This document shows, one piece after another, positions 1-18,570 of a DNA stretch of 20,000 nt (the stretch's first letter is position 1; every line of letters starts with the position of its first letter). Under the pieces are notes generated by a model. That model was given only the letters and a program-made list of their open reading frames with translations, was not told the origin of the DNA and ran no database searches. Made by a program: the position numbers and the translations under genes. The stretch is from Botryococcus braunii (lineage: Eukaryota; Chlorophyta; Trebouxiophyceae), in the NCBI GenBank assembly GCA_002005505.1, contig KV908408.1:90001-110000 (forward strand). The letters are read 5' to 3'.

Positions 1-236
1 CAGGCACACACACACACACACACATGCGGACACGCACCAACGCAAGCGCACACACGCACATGCGCGGGCACTCACATACAAACATAGACACAAACGTACA
101 CACACACACACACTCACACACTCACACACACATGCGCGGGCACACACATACAAACAGACACAAACATACACACATACACACTGTGACACACGCGCGCGCG
201 CACACGCACACACACACACACACAGACACTCACACA

Positions 237-301
<65 letters not shown>

Positions 302-331
302 GCGCGCGCGCACGCGCACACAAACACACAC
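1..331. repeat. Complex (CA)n microsatellite ending in (CG)n
   Basis: This is an interrupted (CA)n tract with a pure run at about 240-298, followed by (CG)n at 299-311. A 5' part contains variant copies of a CATGCGCGGGCAC-type segment (near 59 and 131). The His/Thr-rich open frames here are repeat translations, not genes. Confidence 0.95.
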
Positions 332-862
332 ATAGGGGAGCAGGGAGACAGGAGGAGAAGGGGGGCAAGGGAAGCAGGGTGGGTGGAGGTGAATGGGGGG
401 CAGAAGCAGAAGCAGAAGCATGCCATCCAACTACAATTCCTCTCAAAAGCAGCTGGGGTTGAACATGAAGGCACGGGGCTTCGGTGTCACTGGAGCACTG
501 ACCATGCAACAGGGTGGCGGCCTTCCCTTCCGAGGCTGGAAAGCAGGCCTCCCCAATGGCCTGCCCATGCCCCTCCAGCTTAGGGACTACAGCTGGTCAA
601 AGGTCAAAAGGTCATACAACATACAAAAAAAGACTGTTTTCAGGGCATTGACGCCTTGCATGAGACGCTCTTGATGGCAAGCAATGCTCTGATGGGAATG
701 TCTGGGACTCATCAAGTCCTGCATTGCTGAAAACTTACATTACGGTAACTTGCATGCCTCTCGAGCCAGTACAGCACGACTCCAAGGAAACCATCAGAGT
801 CAGCGGAGCGAATATAATCTCCCCCACACCCTGCACATGCAAGTGACTAAAAAAATACTGTG
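332..862. other. No supported gene
   Basis: This is mixed-composition sequence between two simple repeats. The short open frames have no recognisable motif or convincing splice context. Confidence 0.6.
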
Positions 863-985
863 CAGTGGCCCCTCCCTCCCTCCCTCCCTCCCTCCCCTCC
901 CTCCACACCTCCCTCTCCCTCTACAACTCCCTCCCTCCCTCCCCTCCGCCACACCTCCCTCTCCCTCCCTCCCACCCTCCCTGAC
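863..985. repeat. (CCCT)n-type pyrimidine repeat
   Basis: Interrupted CCCT and CCTCT units form a strand-asymmetric pyrimidine tract of about 110 bases, broken by short CACACCTC and CTACAACT segments. Confidence 0.9.
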
Positions 986-1404
986 AGATTACTTCAGATG
1001 TGTTTCACCACTACTCCACACAATAAAAATGCAGTGAAAAATGTCCCCACCTGGCATTTCTCTCGGCGGTGAGCGGCGACGGAAGGAGGGCAGAAGGAGT
1101 GCGGAGAGTACGCATCCTGCAGGTGCACCCCCTCCCTGCCTGGGACGTCTGCTGTCTTCTCAGCGAAGCGTTGGGCGTGCAGCAGATGAACCAGGTCCCC
1201 CAAACACACATCCCCTGCCTGCTGCCAGCACCCAACACCAAAACCATGTACTCTTTGGGCCTGAAGCAATGAGGCAATGGCCACGTGGCCTCTTCAGCTA
1301 ACCGTGGTGAACTGGCTGCTTAACCTCGCGAGCGCTTGGGGGCCTGCGGGAGTGTGCGTGGCATGCGCGGTGCGCGGCGCAGCCGGCATGTGCCATGTGC
1401 GGGC
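986..1404. other. No supported gene
   Basis: This is non-repetitive sequence. Overlapping open frames on both strands show no family resemblance that I can defend. Confidence 0.55.
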
Positions 1405-1436
<32 letters not shown>

Positions 1437-1530
1437 ACACACACACACACACACAGAGAGAGAGAAAAGAGAAGAGAGAGAGAGAAGAGAGAAGAGAGAG
1501 AAGAAGAGAGAGAGAGAGAGAGAGAGAGAC
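1405..1530. repeat. (CA)n followed by (GA)n
   Basis: A (CG)(CA)n tract to about 1455 runs directly into an interrupted (GA)n tract to 1530. Confidence 0.95.
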
Positions 1531-1665
1531 TCGCATGCATTGTGTTGGGGGTTTCTTCCTGCCTTTGGGCGGGGTTAAGCATGCTCAGGGACAGGTCCCT
1601 TTCTTTGTGATCTACCACCGACGAGGAGGAGGAGGACAAGGATGAGAGACAGACAGGACAGACAG

Positions 1666-1873
<208 letters not shown>

Positions 1874-2130
1874 GAAGCTTCAGGAAAAGCTGTATGTCCG
1901 GTGTGTGACTCTGCTGCATTACGGCTGGCACTAAGCACATGCCTCCGCCTGCGAATTTCCGGAGGGGGTAATTCAGTCTACACCGTGATGTTACGATCAA
2001 TACGGACCAAGTTTGGGACACACAACCGTATCCCTGCTCATGCCGGTAGTGTATCTGGCAGCCCTCATGGGGAAGGCCTTCATTTGCAATCTAGGCCTGC
2101 GAGCCCCCAGCTTTGGCAACGGATACGTAC
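1874..2130. other. Unassigned sequence 3' of the zinc-finger exon
   Basis: On the minus strand this would hold the next intron or exon of the zinc-finger gene. I could not find an acceptor and frame that continue the domain. Confidence 0.4.
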
Positions 2131-2457
2131 ATGGGAGTCCGGAAGGGGATGCTGGGACACAAGGTGCTGGTCCAAGAAAGCTTCCGAACGAAACACCTTG
2201 CCACACTGCCCGCACCTCCATGTGGCCCCCCCTCTCAGCTTTACCTTGCTCTCCTCGTGCATATGAAACCTGCTTGTACCAAAATCCCCTGTTCGGTAGC
2301 TTCCAGCCAAGGACTGCTGGTAGTCGATGAGGAGCTCTGTACAACCAATTGCACTGACAAGCTGGCTGGCACAAGATGAGGCAGAAGAGCTTGCAAGATA
2401 GTCAGATGCACATTGTAAACAAGAAATAGGACAATCACGAGCTTCAAGGTTGTGAGC
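2131..2457 (-). CDS. Exon-like frame with a C2H2 zinc finger (partial gene)
   Basis: The minus-strand frame is open from about 2457 and reads ELLIDYQQSLAGSYRTGDFG, then RFHMHEESKVKLRGGATW and RCGQCGKVFRSEAFLDQH followed by LVSQHP. The Cys and His spacing is C-x2-C-x12-H-x4-H, a standard C2H2 finger. A strong donor GTACGT follows at 2130-2129, so the exon probably ends at 2131. The 5' boundary is unknown; CAG acceptor candidates occur within the frame near 2355 and 2338, and the frame closes at a stop at 2458-2460. No neighbouring exon could be joined with confidence, so the protein family and the rest of the gene are not identified. It lies on the same strand as CCT2, downstream of it. Confidence 0.5.
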
Positions 2458-2459
2458 TT

Positions 2460-3139
2460 ACACATCCCTTGAAGCATTAAGTTGACAGTCTGACGGATAA
2501 ATATAATGAAGCTCTTCAACCTTGGGGTGAATGTACTGCATCACCAACAGAAGGCATGTCTTTTCTGCACCAGGTTTTAAGCGTGCCAACGGGACGTTAC
2601 TTGCAGCGGACTAGTCGGCTCCTACGATATGATTACCTTCTGGATGACGGCTCTAGCCAAACTACTTTTGGATCTGTCGCATAAGCTTACATTGTAGAAG
2701 CAACAAATCTCACGCACGCCGCATGCCAACACAGCGACGAGAAGTGTAGCGGTGGAATACCGCCGCATCAAGCCATGCGCGAGGCAAAGAGTAAAAGCCA
2801 CACACGCGAGACAAATTCTTCTATATATTCATATGCTAGTCGATGCGGTCCCTGACACACACTGTGAGATCCCCCCGAGTACCGGTGGCCCGATCCAGAT
2901 CGCCGTACAGCAAGTCACTGCATACTCAAAAAGGTGGCAGCGACAGCATGAGTCGGCGTCCCATATCGAAACAGTCTGGTGTTCAACGCATAGGCATAAG
3001 CACGCCGGGCCAAGAATCAAGAATTTCCAAAGCTTCGAGTGGAAAAGGCTAAGCAGTACAGTACGGCAGGTTCTGGGCGTTTTAAACCTGCCTACTGCTG
3101 CACCTGCCGTCACTTCCTTGCCCTGCAATCAAAAGCCGC
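2460..3139. other. No supported gene
   Basis: The longest frame here is on the plus strand, 2752-3303. It has no motif and no conserved-looking segments. It overlaps the minus-strand open stretch described at 3140-3658. Confidence 0.45.
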
Positions 3140-3658
3140 CTACAGATCCCCACCTTCTATTTCCATATCTTCAACACTTATATTCAGCACTAAACCAAGT
3201 CTTTGTGCTTGGAGTCCTCGGAGAAGGCCTTCATCAGCACTCCCCGGGGATGTCACAACTCTGGCTTTTGATGGTCCAGGCTCCAAAAGGGCCATCAGAA
3301 TAAATGCAAGAGTAGGAACTCCCAGTTCCGCCGGGGGAGGGGGGGACCCTGACTATGACAGAGCAAGATGACCCTCAAATCCGTGGGGTCCTATACTCAA
3401 CGTTGTCAAACGATAAGCTGGTAGAGCAGACACACTGTAGACTTTATCAATGTCGAAAACAAACTTGTCACCTTTTGTACACTCTCCCCAAAATCCCTCA
3501 ACCAATCCTTGCAGGAAGGAAGATGTCAGACAAAATGGATGTCTACCTTCACTCCACAACGTGCTGGTATACACAAGCAAGGTTTCTAACAACCCAACCC
3601 CTCTTCCGTCAACGCTAGTGAAAGAGCCAGCCATCCACATTCGAGCCACAGTCCACAT
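3140..3658 (-). other. Unassigned open stretch with one in-frame TAG
   Basis: On the minus strand one frame is open from ATG at 3658 to TAG at 3353-3355. The same frame then stays open to another TAG at 3140-3142. The upstream part includes KGDKFVFDIDKVYSVSA. The downstream part includes LAFILMALLEPGPSKARVV and GLQAQRLGLVLNISVEDME. I recognise no family. The sequence is not low-complexity, and AG acceptors with fair donors occur inside it, so it could be exons of an unknown gene, the CCT2 3' UTR or chance. Confidence 0.2.
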
Positions 3659-4435
3659 TTGAGGACCACCTGCTGACCGTTTGAACCCATGCGGGAGAAC
3701 CTCTGGCCAAGCAAGGCCAGCAGAGGCTTCCCAGCACTGCCCATCAACAGAAGGGGCTCCAAGGGGACAAACCGAGGCAACTGCAAGACGTCAAGTACCC
3801 CACGCACATTCTATTTTTGGCGCCTTTTGGCACTCCACCCCCAAGCCGCAATCCCATCCCAAGCCCTACTACCATCACAAACCAGGAACCCCACAAACCT
3901 CCCCCCAAACAATAATGTGGTCACCCAATGGGCGACTGAACTCCGTCCCGTGCCCTGCAGCATACTGCAAGAGCATCCTGACCCAGAAAGCATCGTCTTG
4001 GGGACATTGTGGGCGTCCCCAACAACACAGCCCCACAACCCCCCCCCCCCACCCCCCCAACAAAAAAAAGGTTGAGAGTGGAGTGGCCGTTACGAAACCT
4101 CTCGTTTGCTAGCAAGGAGAACGGCACCCCTCCCTCCCTCTCCCTCCTCCACCCCCACACATAACACCCAGCAATGTCTCGGCCCTGGGCCCCAAGGAAG
4201 AGGGGGACACTCGGCGGGAGGCTGCTTTCATGAGAAGGCTTGCTCAGGGGACGAACAGCTCCCCCGAGCCCAATGTTTCCAGAGAATGCAATGTCTGAGC
4301 ACGCCACAAGCCCTCACCAGTGCTGGGAGAGCGGCGGTTCACAACACCATCAACTGACACAACAACCAGCCACCTTCGGCCCACTGCGCCCCTGGGAAAT
4401 TTCTCGAGGGGAAAAGCGCAACACCCCCTGGCCTC
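3659..4435. other. Unassigned, probably downstream of CCT2
   Basis: This is mixed sequence with a C-run near 4040 and a purine/pyrimidine-biased CCCT stretch near 4128-4155. No family was recognised on either strand. Confidence 0.45.
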
Positions 4436-4443
4436 CGCGGCGC

Positions 4444-4712
4444 CAGCTGGCAGCCCACATGGTAACATCATGCGACAAGACAATCGTGGCGGCAGCTGGC
4501 AGCCTAGATGGCAACATCATGCGGCAACAAAACAATTTTGGAAACCGGCTGGCAGCCCAGATGGTAACACATCATGTGACAACAAAACAAGGGTACGCCA
4601 GCTGGCAGCCTCGATGGCAACGATCAGCGACTGAGCCATGGAGCCAGCTGGCAGCCTAGATTGCAACGAGGAGTGACTGGAACAACCACGGCGCCAGCTG
4701 GCCGCGCGGGAT
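4444..4712. repeat. Tandem repeat of about 50 bp, 6 copies
   Basis: The core CAGCTGGCAGCC (with variants) starts at 4444, 4493, 4546, 4599, 4645 and 4695. It is followed by a GATGGTAACATCATG-type segment and then an ACAACAAAACAA-type segment. The array ends about 85 bases past the CCT2 stop, inside the probable 3' UTR. Confidence 0.9.
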
Positions 4713-4796
4713 GGTAACAGAAAGCGGCGAAACACGCAAACAACAAGAAGCGCAGGCTGAGCAGCAGGCAGGGGGGGCGAGGTCCCGCAGCAGCAT

Positions 4797-13405
<8,609 letters not shown>

Positions 13406-13500
13406 GTTGGCGAACCTCAACAAACAACCAACAAAAGCTCGTGGACTGAAGGGCAGATTCCAAAGGACAAGAATATATTCGACGTTGTATCTTGAAGCAG
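13406..13500 (-). promoter_or_regulatory. Probable CCT2 5' UTR and core promoter
   Basis: The sequence immediately upstream of the CCT2 start contains the self-complementary GAATATATTC at 13471-13480, 66 bp before the ATG, which could act as a TATA-like element. No transcription start can be fixed from sequence alone. Confidence 0.25.
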
Positions 13501-13577
13501 AAAAAAGCAAGACATGAATGGTGTCGCATTGTCCGTACACCCCCGTACACGCCTGCTACAGTCGAAACCGCCGGCCG

Positions 13578-13591
13578 CCCCCCCCCCCCCC
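13578..13591. repeat. C14 homopolymer
   Basis: A run of 14 C within a C-rich stretch (13578-13630) upstream of CCT2. It reads as a G-run on the CCT2 sense strand. Confidence 0.9.
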
Positions 13592-13985
13592 TCCCCTCCC
13601 CCGGGCGGGGTCCCCCCGCCCCCTCCTCCCCCGATTTCCTATGCGCCGGGGCGGGGAATGGGGCAAGCCTCATGCTGTTCAGTACCTCACCTCCCTTACA
13701 TTCTCCCTCTTTCTAGGCACCTCAGCACCACCTGCCCCAGCCCTCGCTCTCATAACTGCGGTGCAGGTGTATGCACAATGGAAAATTCTTCTGCAAATGA
13801 CTCCTACTTCTCAGACCAAATATCACCTTCATGAGCCACAATCTATTTTCAGATATGCCACCCTTCTGTCATTAATTCTTGGTGCCTTACTGGCCAGCGC
13901 TACATGTTGACGTGTACCGCTCTTTAAATAGTCATGCCTCGTTTGTTGGATCCCAGAGGTCGACTAGCACTGTCCACTACGCCAT

Positions 13986-13988
<3 letters not shown>

Positions 13989-14072
<84 letters not shown>

Positions 14073-14086
14073 CGCGTGCGCTTGCC

Positions 14087-14146
<60 letters not shown>

Positions 14147-14168
14147 TGTGTGTGTGTATGTGTGTGTG

Positions 14169-14211
<43 letters not shown>

Positions 14212-14263
14212 GTGGGGGTGTGTGTGTGTGCGTGCGTGTGTGTGTGTGTGTGGGGGGGGGGGG
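13989..14263. repeat. (TG)n-(CG)n-(TG)n-(GA)n-(TG)n microsatellite
   Basis: (TG)n from 13989, (CG)n at 14064-14076, (TG)n, a short (GA)n near 14130-14146, then (TG)n to about 14250 and a G-run to 14263. It lies between CCT2 and the palindrome. Confidence 0.96.
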
Positions 14264-14485
14264 TTGGGGGTCGGTTCCCAGCACTGTCAAGGTATTTTGA
14301 GACAGATGACCCAATTCTCACGTATTGGGTGGGGACTATCGGGTGGAGAGCCTTCCGTGCTGTCACCGTCAAGCTGCACGACGGCGACAGCCACTTGCTG
14401 CACTCCCGATTGTGCGTCGGAGTCCGTTGTACATGGTACAGATTGCAAATCTATCAATACCGTAGGAGTGACTAGTGATTATTCG

Positions 14486-16432
14486 GTCACGTGAGTCAGA
14501 GCATCATGACAGTTCGAGACATGAATCATCGGAAACGCTTGCAGTGAACCCTGACATGTATGATTGTTGTTTCAGAAATGTAAGCTTAGCTCCGGTGGAG
14601 AGGGTAGAGAACGTTTCTCGCATTCCGATAACCTCTTTGCTAGCCATCAGAGTGCCCGGTCAGTAGCTCTTACGAAGGTCTAACATTTTTTTTTTCCAAT
14701 TTCACCAGCTTTTCACTTACGTAAACAATTTTAACAAGGTTGTTTTCACCCGTTAGTTTGGGCTATGTCGACCTTGGCGGACGTCGCCTTGTCCGTCACG
14801 GTCAAGGTGGAAGAACTACTACCGCTCGACGGCACAAAACCACTATTTTCACTCTCGGAAGAAGTGGCAACAAAAACGACGCCAGAACAGTTGCGTCCCT
14901 TTGTCAATGAGTTCACAGATAGAAACATGCTACTGGTTTATATTCTATTTTTTTGAGGTCACCTACGCACCTGGCGTTCTGTCAAGGAAATCTTGGTTGC
15001 CTGTTTGTTAAGCGTCCACGTGGTCGTGGTCCATCACGACAGTAACCTTGTCAAGTCATGGTCTCCCACAAAGTAGCCTTTCATGGGTATCCACTGCTGC
15101 TTATCCATGCACGGCAGAGGATATACAGTTTAGCATCAATCCCATCAATTTCCTTGACAGCACCAGTCCGACAGCACAACACATCTTGGCAGCGAGCACA
15201 AAAACTGTTGTCATCCATATTCTACGGAATTTCGCCCCATCAATATCAACCCGACAAATTTATTATTTGGCCCGCAGCCCAGCCCCACCCTGCTCGCTTC
15301 AACAGATCATAGATCTTAAACAACACAACTACAACAGAATCAGTTCCTGGGTCAGCCACCTTCACCCTGTCAAACTCAACCACATCAGTTGTGGGGCCCA
15401 AGTAATGCGTGGTAATCCCCATTACCCAAGGCGCGTAGAGAGGTTGCCCCACAAATGGTGTGGCTAATTATAGTTTTGACAGGGTGAAGGTGGCTGAAGG
15501 AGGGACTGATTCTGTTGTTGTTGTATTGGTGAGATCCATTATCGGTTGGGGGCGATCAAGGTGGGGCTGGGGCTGTGGGGCAATTAAAAATTCGTCGGGT
15601 CGCTATTGGCTGGCAAATTCCGTAGGCATAGGGATGATACTGATTTTTGTGCTCGCCGTTGGGAAATGCTGTGCTGACGGACTGGTGCTGTCAAGAAAAT
15701 TGATGGGTTTGAAGCTGAAGTCCTTAACAAATTGTGAAACTTCTGGTGCGGATGGATGACGAGCGGTGGATGGAGGCTTCCATCCACGTAAGATCTCCGT
15801 AAAACGCCACGTCTTGGGAACCGGTGACTTGACGAAGGCTACCGTCGTGGTCTTCGCAAAAAGCATCGATTAAAGGAAACCCATCGGGTCCACGGTTTGG
15901 AGAAATGCAACCAGGAATTCCTCGACATAACGCGAGGTGCATAGGTGATATTATGAATATAGAATATGAATCAGCAGCCTGTTTCTGCCCGTGGATCTCA
16001 TTGACAAAGGGGAGCAACTGTTCTGGCGTCAGTTTTCGTGCCAATTCTTTCGGGGAGTGAAAACAGTGGTTTGTGCCGTCCCGCGGTAGCGCTTCCATGA
16101 CCGGGACCGACAAGGCGACGTCCGTCCAGGTCGACATAGCCTAAACTAACGAGCGAAAATAAGATTTTTCAAGACAACAATTGTCAATGTACCTGAAAAG
16201 CTGGTGGATTGAAAAAATACACGTTAAACCGTCGAATGAAGTGATCGGGCACTCCGATGGCCAGCGAAGAGTTTATGGGAACGCGAGAAAAGTTCTACAC
16301 CCTCTCCACCAGAGCTAAGCTTACATGTTTGAACCAATGCTCATGTACGTCAGTGTTGTCACTTACTTACATTCCACTGCAAGCGTTTCCAACGGTTACA
16401 TGTCTCGAATTCACATTGTTCTCTCACGTGAC
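14486..16432. repeat. Imperfect inverted repeat (palindrome) of about 1.95 kb
   Basis: The left arm 14486-15416 and right arm 15421-16432 are diverged reverse complements with almost no spacer. The centre is GGTAAT-CCCC-ATTACC at 15411-15426. Matching blocks include CACGTG at 14488 and 16425, GAAACGCTTGCAGTG at 14531 with its complement near 16379-16393, GTAAGCTTAGCTC near 14580 with its complement near 16314, GCTATGTCGACC near 14763 with its complement near 16130, and CAGCCACCTTCACCCTGTCA near 15353 with its complement near 15478. Indels separate the arms. Both arms contain short open frames (MSTLADVALSV on the plus strand, MSTWTDVALSV on the minus), each broken by stops. It may be a foldback or TIR-type element, or an inverted duplication. 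Confidence 0.92.
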
Positions 16433-16479
16433 AGCGTAACCGTGTAGATACGACACGACAGCTTTCTCAATGTATCGGG

Positions 16480-16499
16480 CGTGGGGATACCCCCACGTG
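16480..16499. promoter_or_regulatory. Hairpin overlapping a CACGTG box, upstream of RPL35
   Basis: CGTGGGG-ATAC-CCCCACG at 16480-16497 is a perfect 7-bp stem with a 4-base loop. CACGTG at 16494-16499 overlaps its 3' arm. It lies about 115 bp before the RPL35 start, and CACGTG is a known bZIP/bHLH (G-box) target in plants. The role is inferred. Confidence 0.35.
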
Positions 16500-16610
16500 A
16501 TGCACGATCATATCCGCCGGCGATGTAAGCGTGGCCAACGCGAAACCAAAGCTAGTCAATAATCCGGCTGCACAGAGTTGCAGCGTGCAGCTCCATCTTT
16601 TTTGGTCGAA

Positions 16611-16679
16611 ATGGTTTCGATAGGTTCTCTCGTGACTTCCATGTCATCGCTGAGCGTAAGTGCAAATGCATCGTCAAAG
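16611..16679 (+). CDS. RPL35: RPL35 exon 1 (transit peptide)
   Basis: ATG at 16611 opens 23 codons (MVSIGSLVTSMSSLSVSANA plus SSK), followed by the strong donor GTAAGG. A second in-frame ATG at 16641 would also give a plausible leader. No in-frame ATG was seen upstream. Confidence 0.8.
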
Positions 16680-18570
16680 GTAAGGAACCCTGATGTTGTT
16701 CAGCTCCTACTGGCCTTCGCAATCCGAGTGGAAGGCCAGTGGACAAAACCTGCATCTAATTATTTTTGCCATCGGCGTTTGCTTAAGCTGTGGTATCAGC
16801 ATATAACGGACGGGTTAGCTCAAAACGTGGACAAAGTTTAACACACTAGCTTTCGCTGGAGTGAGTGCAACTGATCGATATGAGGAAATTGACTGCTCTG
16901 CAATTGATTGCGGAGTGGTTCGTCCTGTTCCATAGCTTCGCTGTGCGGGGCATGTAGAAAGTCCAGTTGGGGCAGCGGACTATGTTGGGGGAGGCGGACT
17001 GTCTAGCATGAACGCTGTCTGTAGAAATGGTATTCTGAGCAGTTATCTCACCAGGAAGACTTTCTTCTGATGATATAAACAACTCGTTTGCAGCGAGTGC
17101 GCTTTCTTGTTTCATTTCCTAGGACACCGTTTGTGAGGTTTGGGTGGCAGTTGCAGTGCAAACGACGTAGAGTTCCGCAGTTTCCTTTGCACTGAAGGTT
17201 GTCAATCGGGTGGTAGAGCAAACCTTATGATCCATATCTTCTGACTTTCCTGAATGTATATGATCTAAATTTATCTATGTTCAGGTGCCTTTGCGGGCGG
17301 CTCCTCGACCTTTTGTGTCTGCCAACCACCTGAGCTGCCGTCGACATATCGTTGCACTTCCCCAGCGTGTCACTGCAATCCAACCCCCAGCTCAGGTGCG
17401 CTCCTCTGCTTTCTGGAGCCTTGCTTGGTCACAGTCCGCTGGACAAGGTGTTCAGGCCACATCACCCACAAAAACAAAGTGCATGGGCTGCACGTGGGTG
17501 TGTGAGGACATGCGTCTCAAATGATGGGCATTCGAGAGTCTTCTGATATCGTCTGGGGGCTCCCCACTACTATGTGTTGGGTGCCGTGCTGTTCAGACAC
17601 ATGTTGTGGTGCCCAGCACGTACGGCTGGAAGGCCCCTGCGTTTAGCTCGGAGTATGTATCCCAGCAGGCACTGAATTTGCATGTCATCTTCCATGGTTG
17701 GGACTTGTAGACTGTAGGGTGTAGTGTGAGGGCCAGGGTGTCGGCACACCTACTGATACCCTAGTTCCCTGAACTTAGTTTGTACGGTGTGAGAACAGGT
17801 AGCGCAGAGCTGTGGATTGGAAGTGGTCTGTGGGAAGCTCAAGACGAGAAAGGTGTGCCGCCCTTGTTCAATGAGGACTGCTTCCTGTGCATCTGATCGC
17901 ATCTGTGTATTTTTGGCAAGAGCATTGGACCAAGTGTTGGGGGGGGGGGGGGTTCCCGATCCTCATTTAAATCAAATAATTTATTTTTAATAATGCATCG
18001 GTGCCGTTCGTGCACTTGTGATGATTGGAGGGGATGTTGCTGCAATGAGCAACATGCCTTGATCACTGAAACTTTTAAGTCGATCGGCCACTGCATGACG
18101 TGCAACTAAATGTTCATCAGCCGATTCCCAACCAACAAGTTGCGACATGGTCAGAGGTGTAAGGTTAGGGTTCAGGGGCAAACAGCTAGGTCAGGTTGGT
18201 TCAGTAACTTTTGCTGTGGATCTGCCAACCACGTTAGATGCAAAAGGTGTTCGTAACTGCTTGGGGGAGGATTTGCAACAAGACAGGGATTGGACAGGGG
18301 CTGCTTCTTGCTGCCATGGGCAATGTCTTTGGACCTGTCCCGCGCAGAGCAAGCTCTTATGGTTAGGCATGTGGGCTGCTGCAGGCAGCTGCAAAGAGGT
18401 ACAAGATTACAGGCAGAGGCAAAGTCGTCACCCGGCGGCCTGGGAAACAGCACATCAATGAGAAGAAGTCTTCAAAGCGATTGTCTCAGCTTAGCAGAGA
18501 GAAGCAGGTCCCCAACAGTGAGCTTGACAACGTTATTGGGTGCTTGCCTTATGCTGGCATCCAGAAGTGA
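16611..18570 (+). CDS. RPL35: Plastid ribosomal protein bL35 precursor, 4 exons
   Basis: This gene encodes large-subunit protein bL35 of the plastid ribosome, made in the cytosol and imported. The exons are 16611-16679, 17285-17395, 17799-17852 and 18385-18570, all joined in phase 0, giving 139 residues. Residues 1 to about 70 are rich in Ser, Ala, Arg and Val with almost no acidic residues (MVSIGSLVTSMSSLSVSANA, then VPLRAAPRPFVSANHLSCRR), as expected for a transit peptide. The L35 domain starts near residue 73 with KLKTRK and continues AAAKRYKITGRGKVVTRRPG, KQHINEKKSSKRLSQ and DNVIGCLPYAGIQK. These match the L35p signature, including the xxNVxxxLPY end seen in plastid forms. Acceptors are CAG and donors are GTAAGG, GTGCGC and GTGTGC. 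The gene lies divergently from CCT2. Plastid rather than mitochondrial targeting is inferred from the leader and the L35 wording. Confidence 0.92.
17285..17395 (+). CDS. RPL35: RPL35 exon 2 (transit peptide)
   Basis: This exon is 37 codons between a TTCAG acceptor and a GTGCGC donor, phase 0 at both ends. The peptide is rich in Arg, Ala, Pro and Ser with only basic charged residues, continuing the transit sequence of exon 1. Confidence 0.82.
17799..17852 (+). CDS. RPL35: RPL35 exon 3 (KLKTRK)
   Basis: This exon is 18 codons, VAQSCGLEVVCGKLKTRK, between AACAG and GTGTGC. KLKTRK is the conserved start of mature L35 (KxKTxKAAAKR), with the following AAAKR supplied by exon 4. An in-frame alternative acceptor (GCGCAG) would drop three residues. 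Confidence 0.85.
17939..17952. repeat. G14 homopolymer in RPL35 intron 3
   Basis: A run of 14 G about 90 bp after the donor of exon 3. Confidence 0.9.
18385..18570 (+). CDS. RPL35: RPL35 exon 4 (L35 domain, stop)
   Basis: After CTGCAG the frame reads AAAKRYKITGRGKVVTRRPG, KQHINEKKSSKRLSQLSREK, QVPNSELDNVIGCLPYAGIQ and K, with TGA at 18568-18570. This is the body of bacterial-type L35. Basic residues dominate, and it ends in the LPY motif. Confidence 0.93.
   Translation, partial: AAAKRYKITGRGKVVTRRPGKQHINEKKSSKRLSQLSREKQVPNSELDNVIGCLPYAGIQK

Noticed and set aside
24..335. 103-codon His/Thr-rich open frame and similar Cys/Val, Ser/Leu, Arg/Glu frames over microsatellites
   Set aside because: These are translations of dinucleotide or trinucleotide repeats, open in many frames on both strands, with no non-repeat domain.
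2752..3303. 183-codon plus-strand frame
   Set aside because: It is the longest non-repeat frame, but it has no recognisable motif, no hydrophobic or charge pattern, and overlaps a better-looking minus-strand stretch.
14765..14956. Small gene MSTLADVALSV on the palindrome arm
   Set aside because: The counterpart on the other arm carries compensating frameshifts, and substitutions fall evenly on codon positions in this frame; no family was recognised. Kept only as part of the palindrome.
16578..16841. Start of RPL35 at 16578
   Set aside because: That codon is TTG; the first in-frame ATG is at 16611, and a strong donor ends the exon at 16679.
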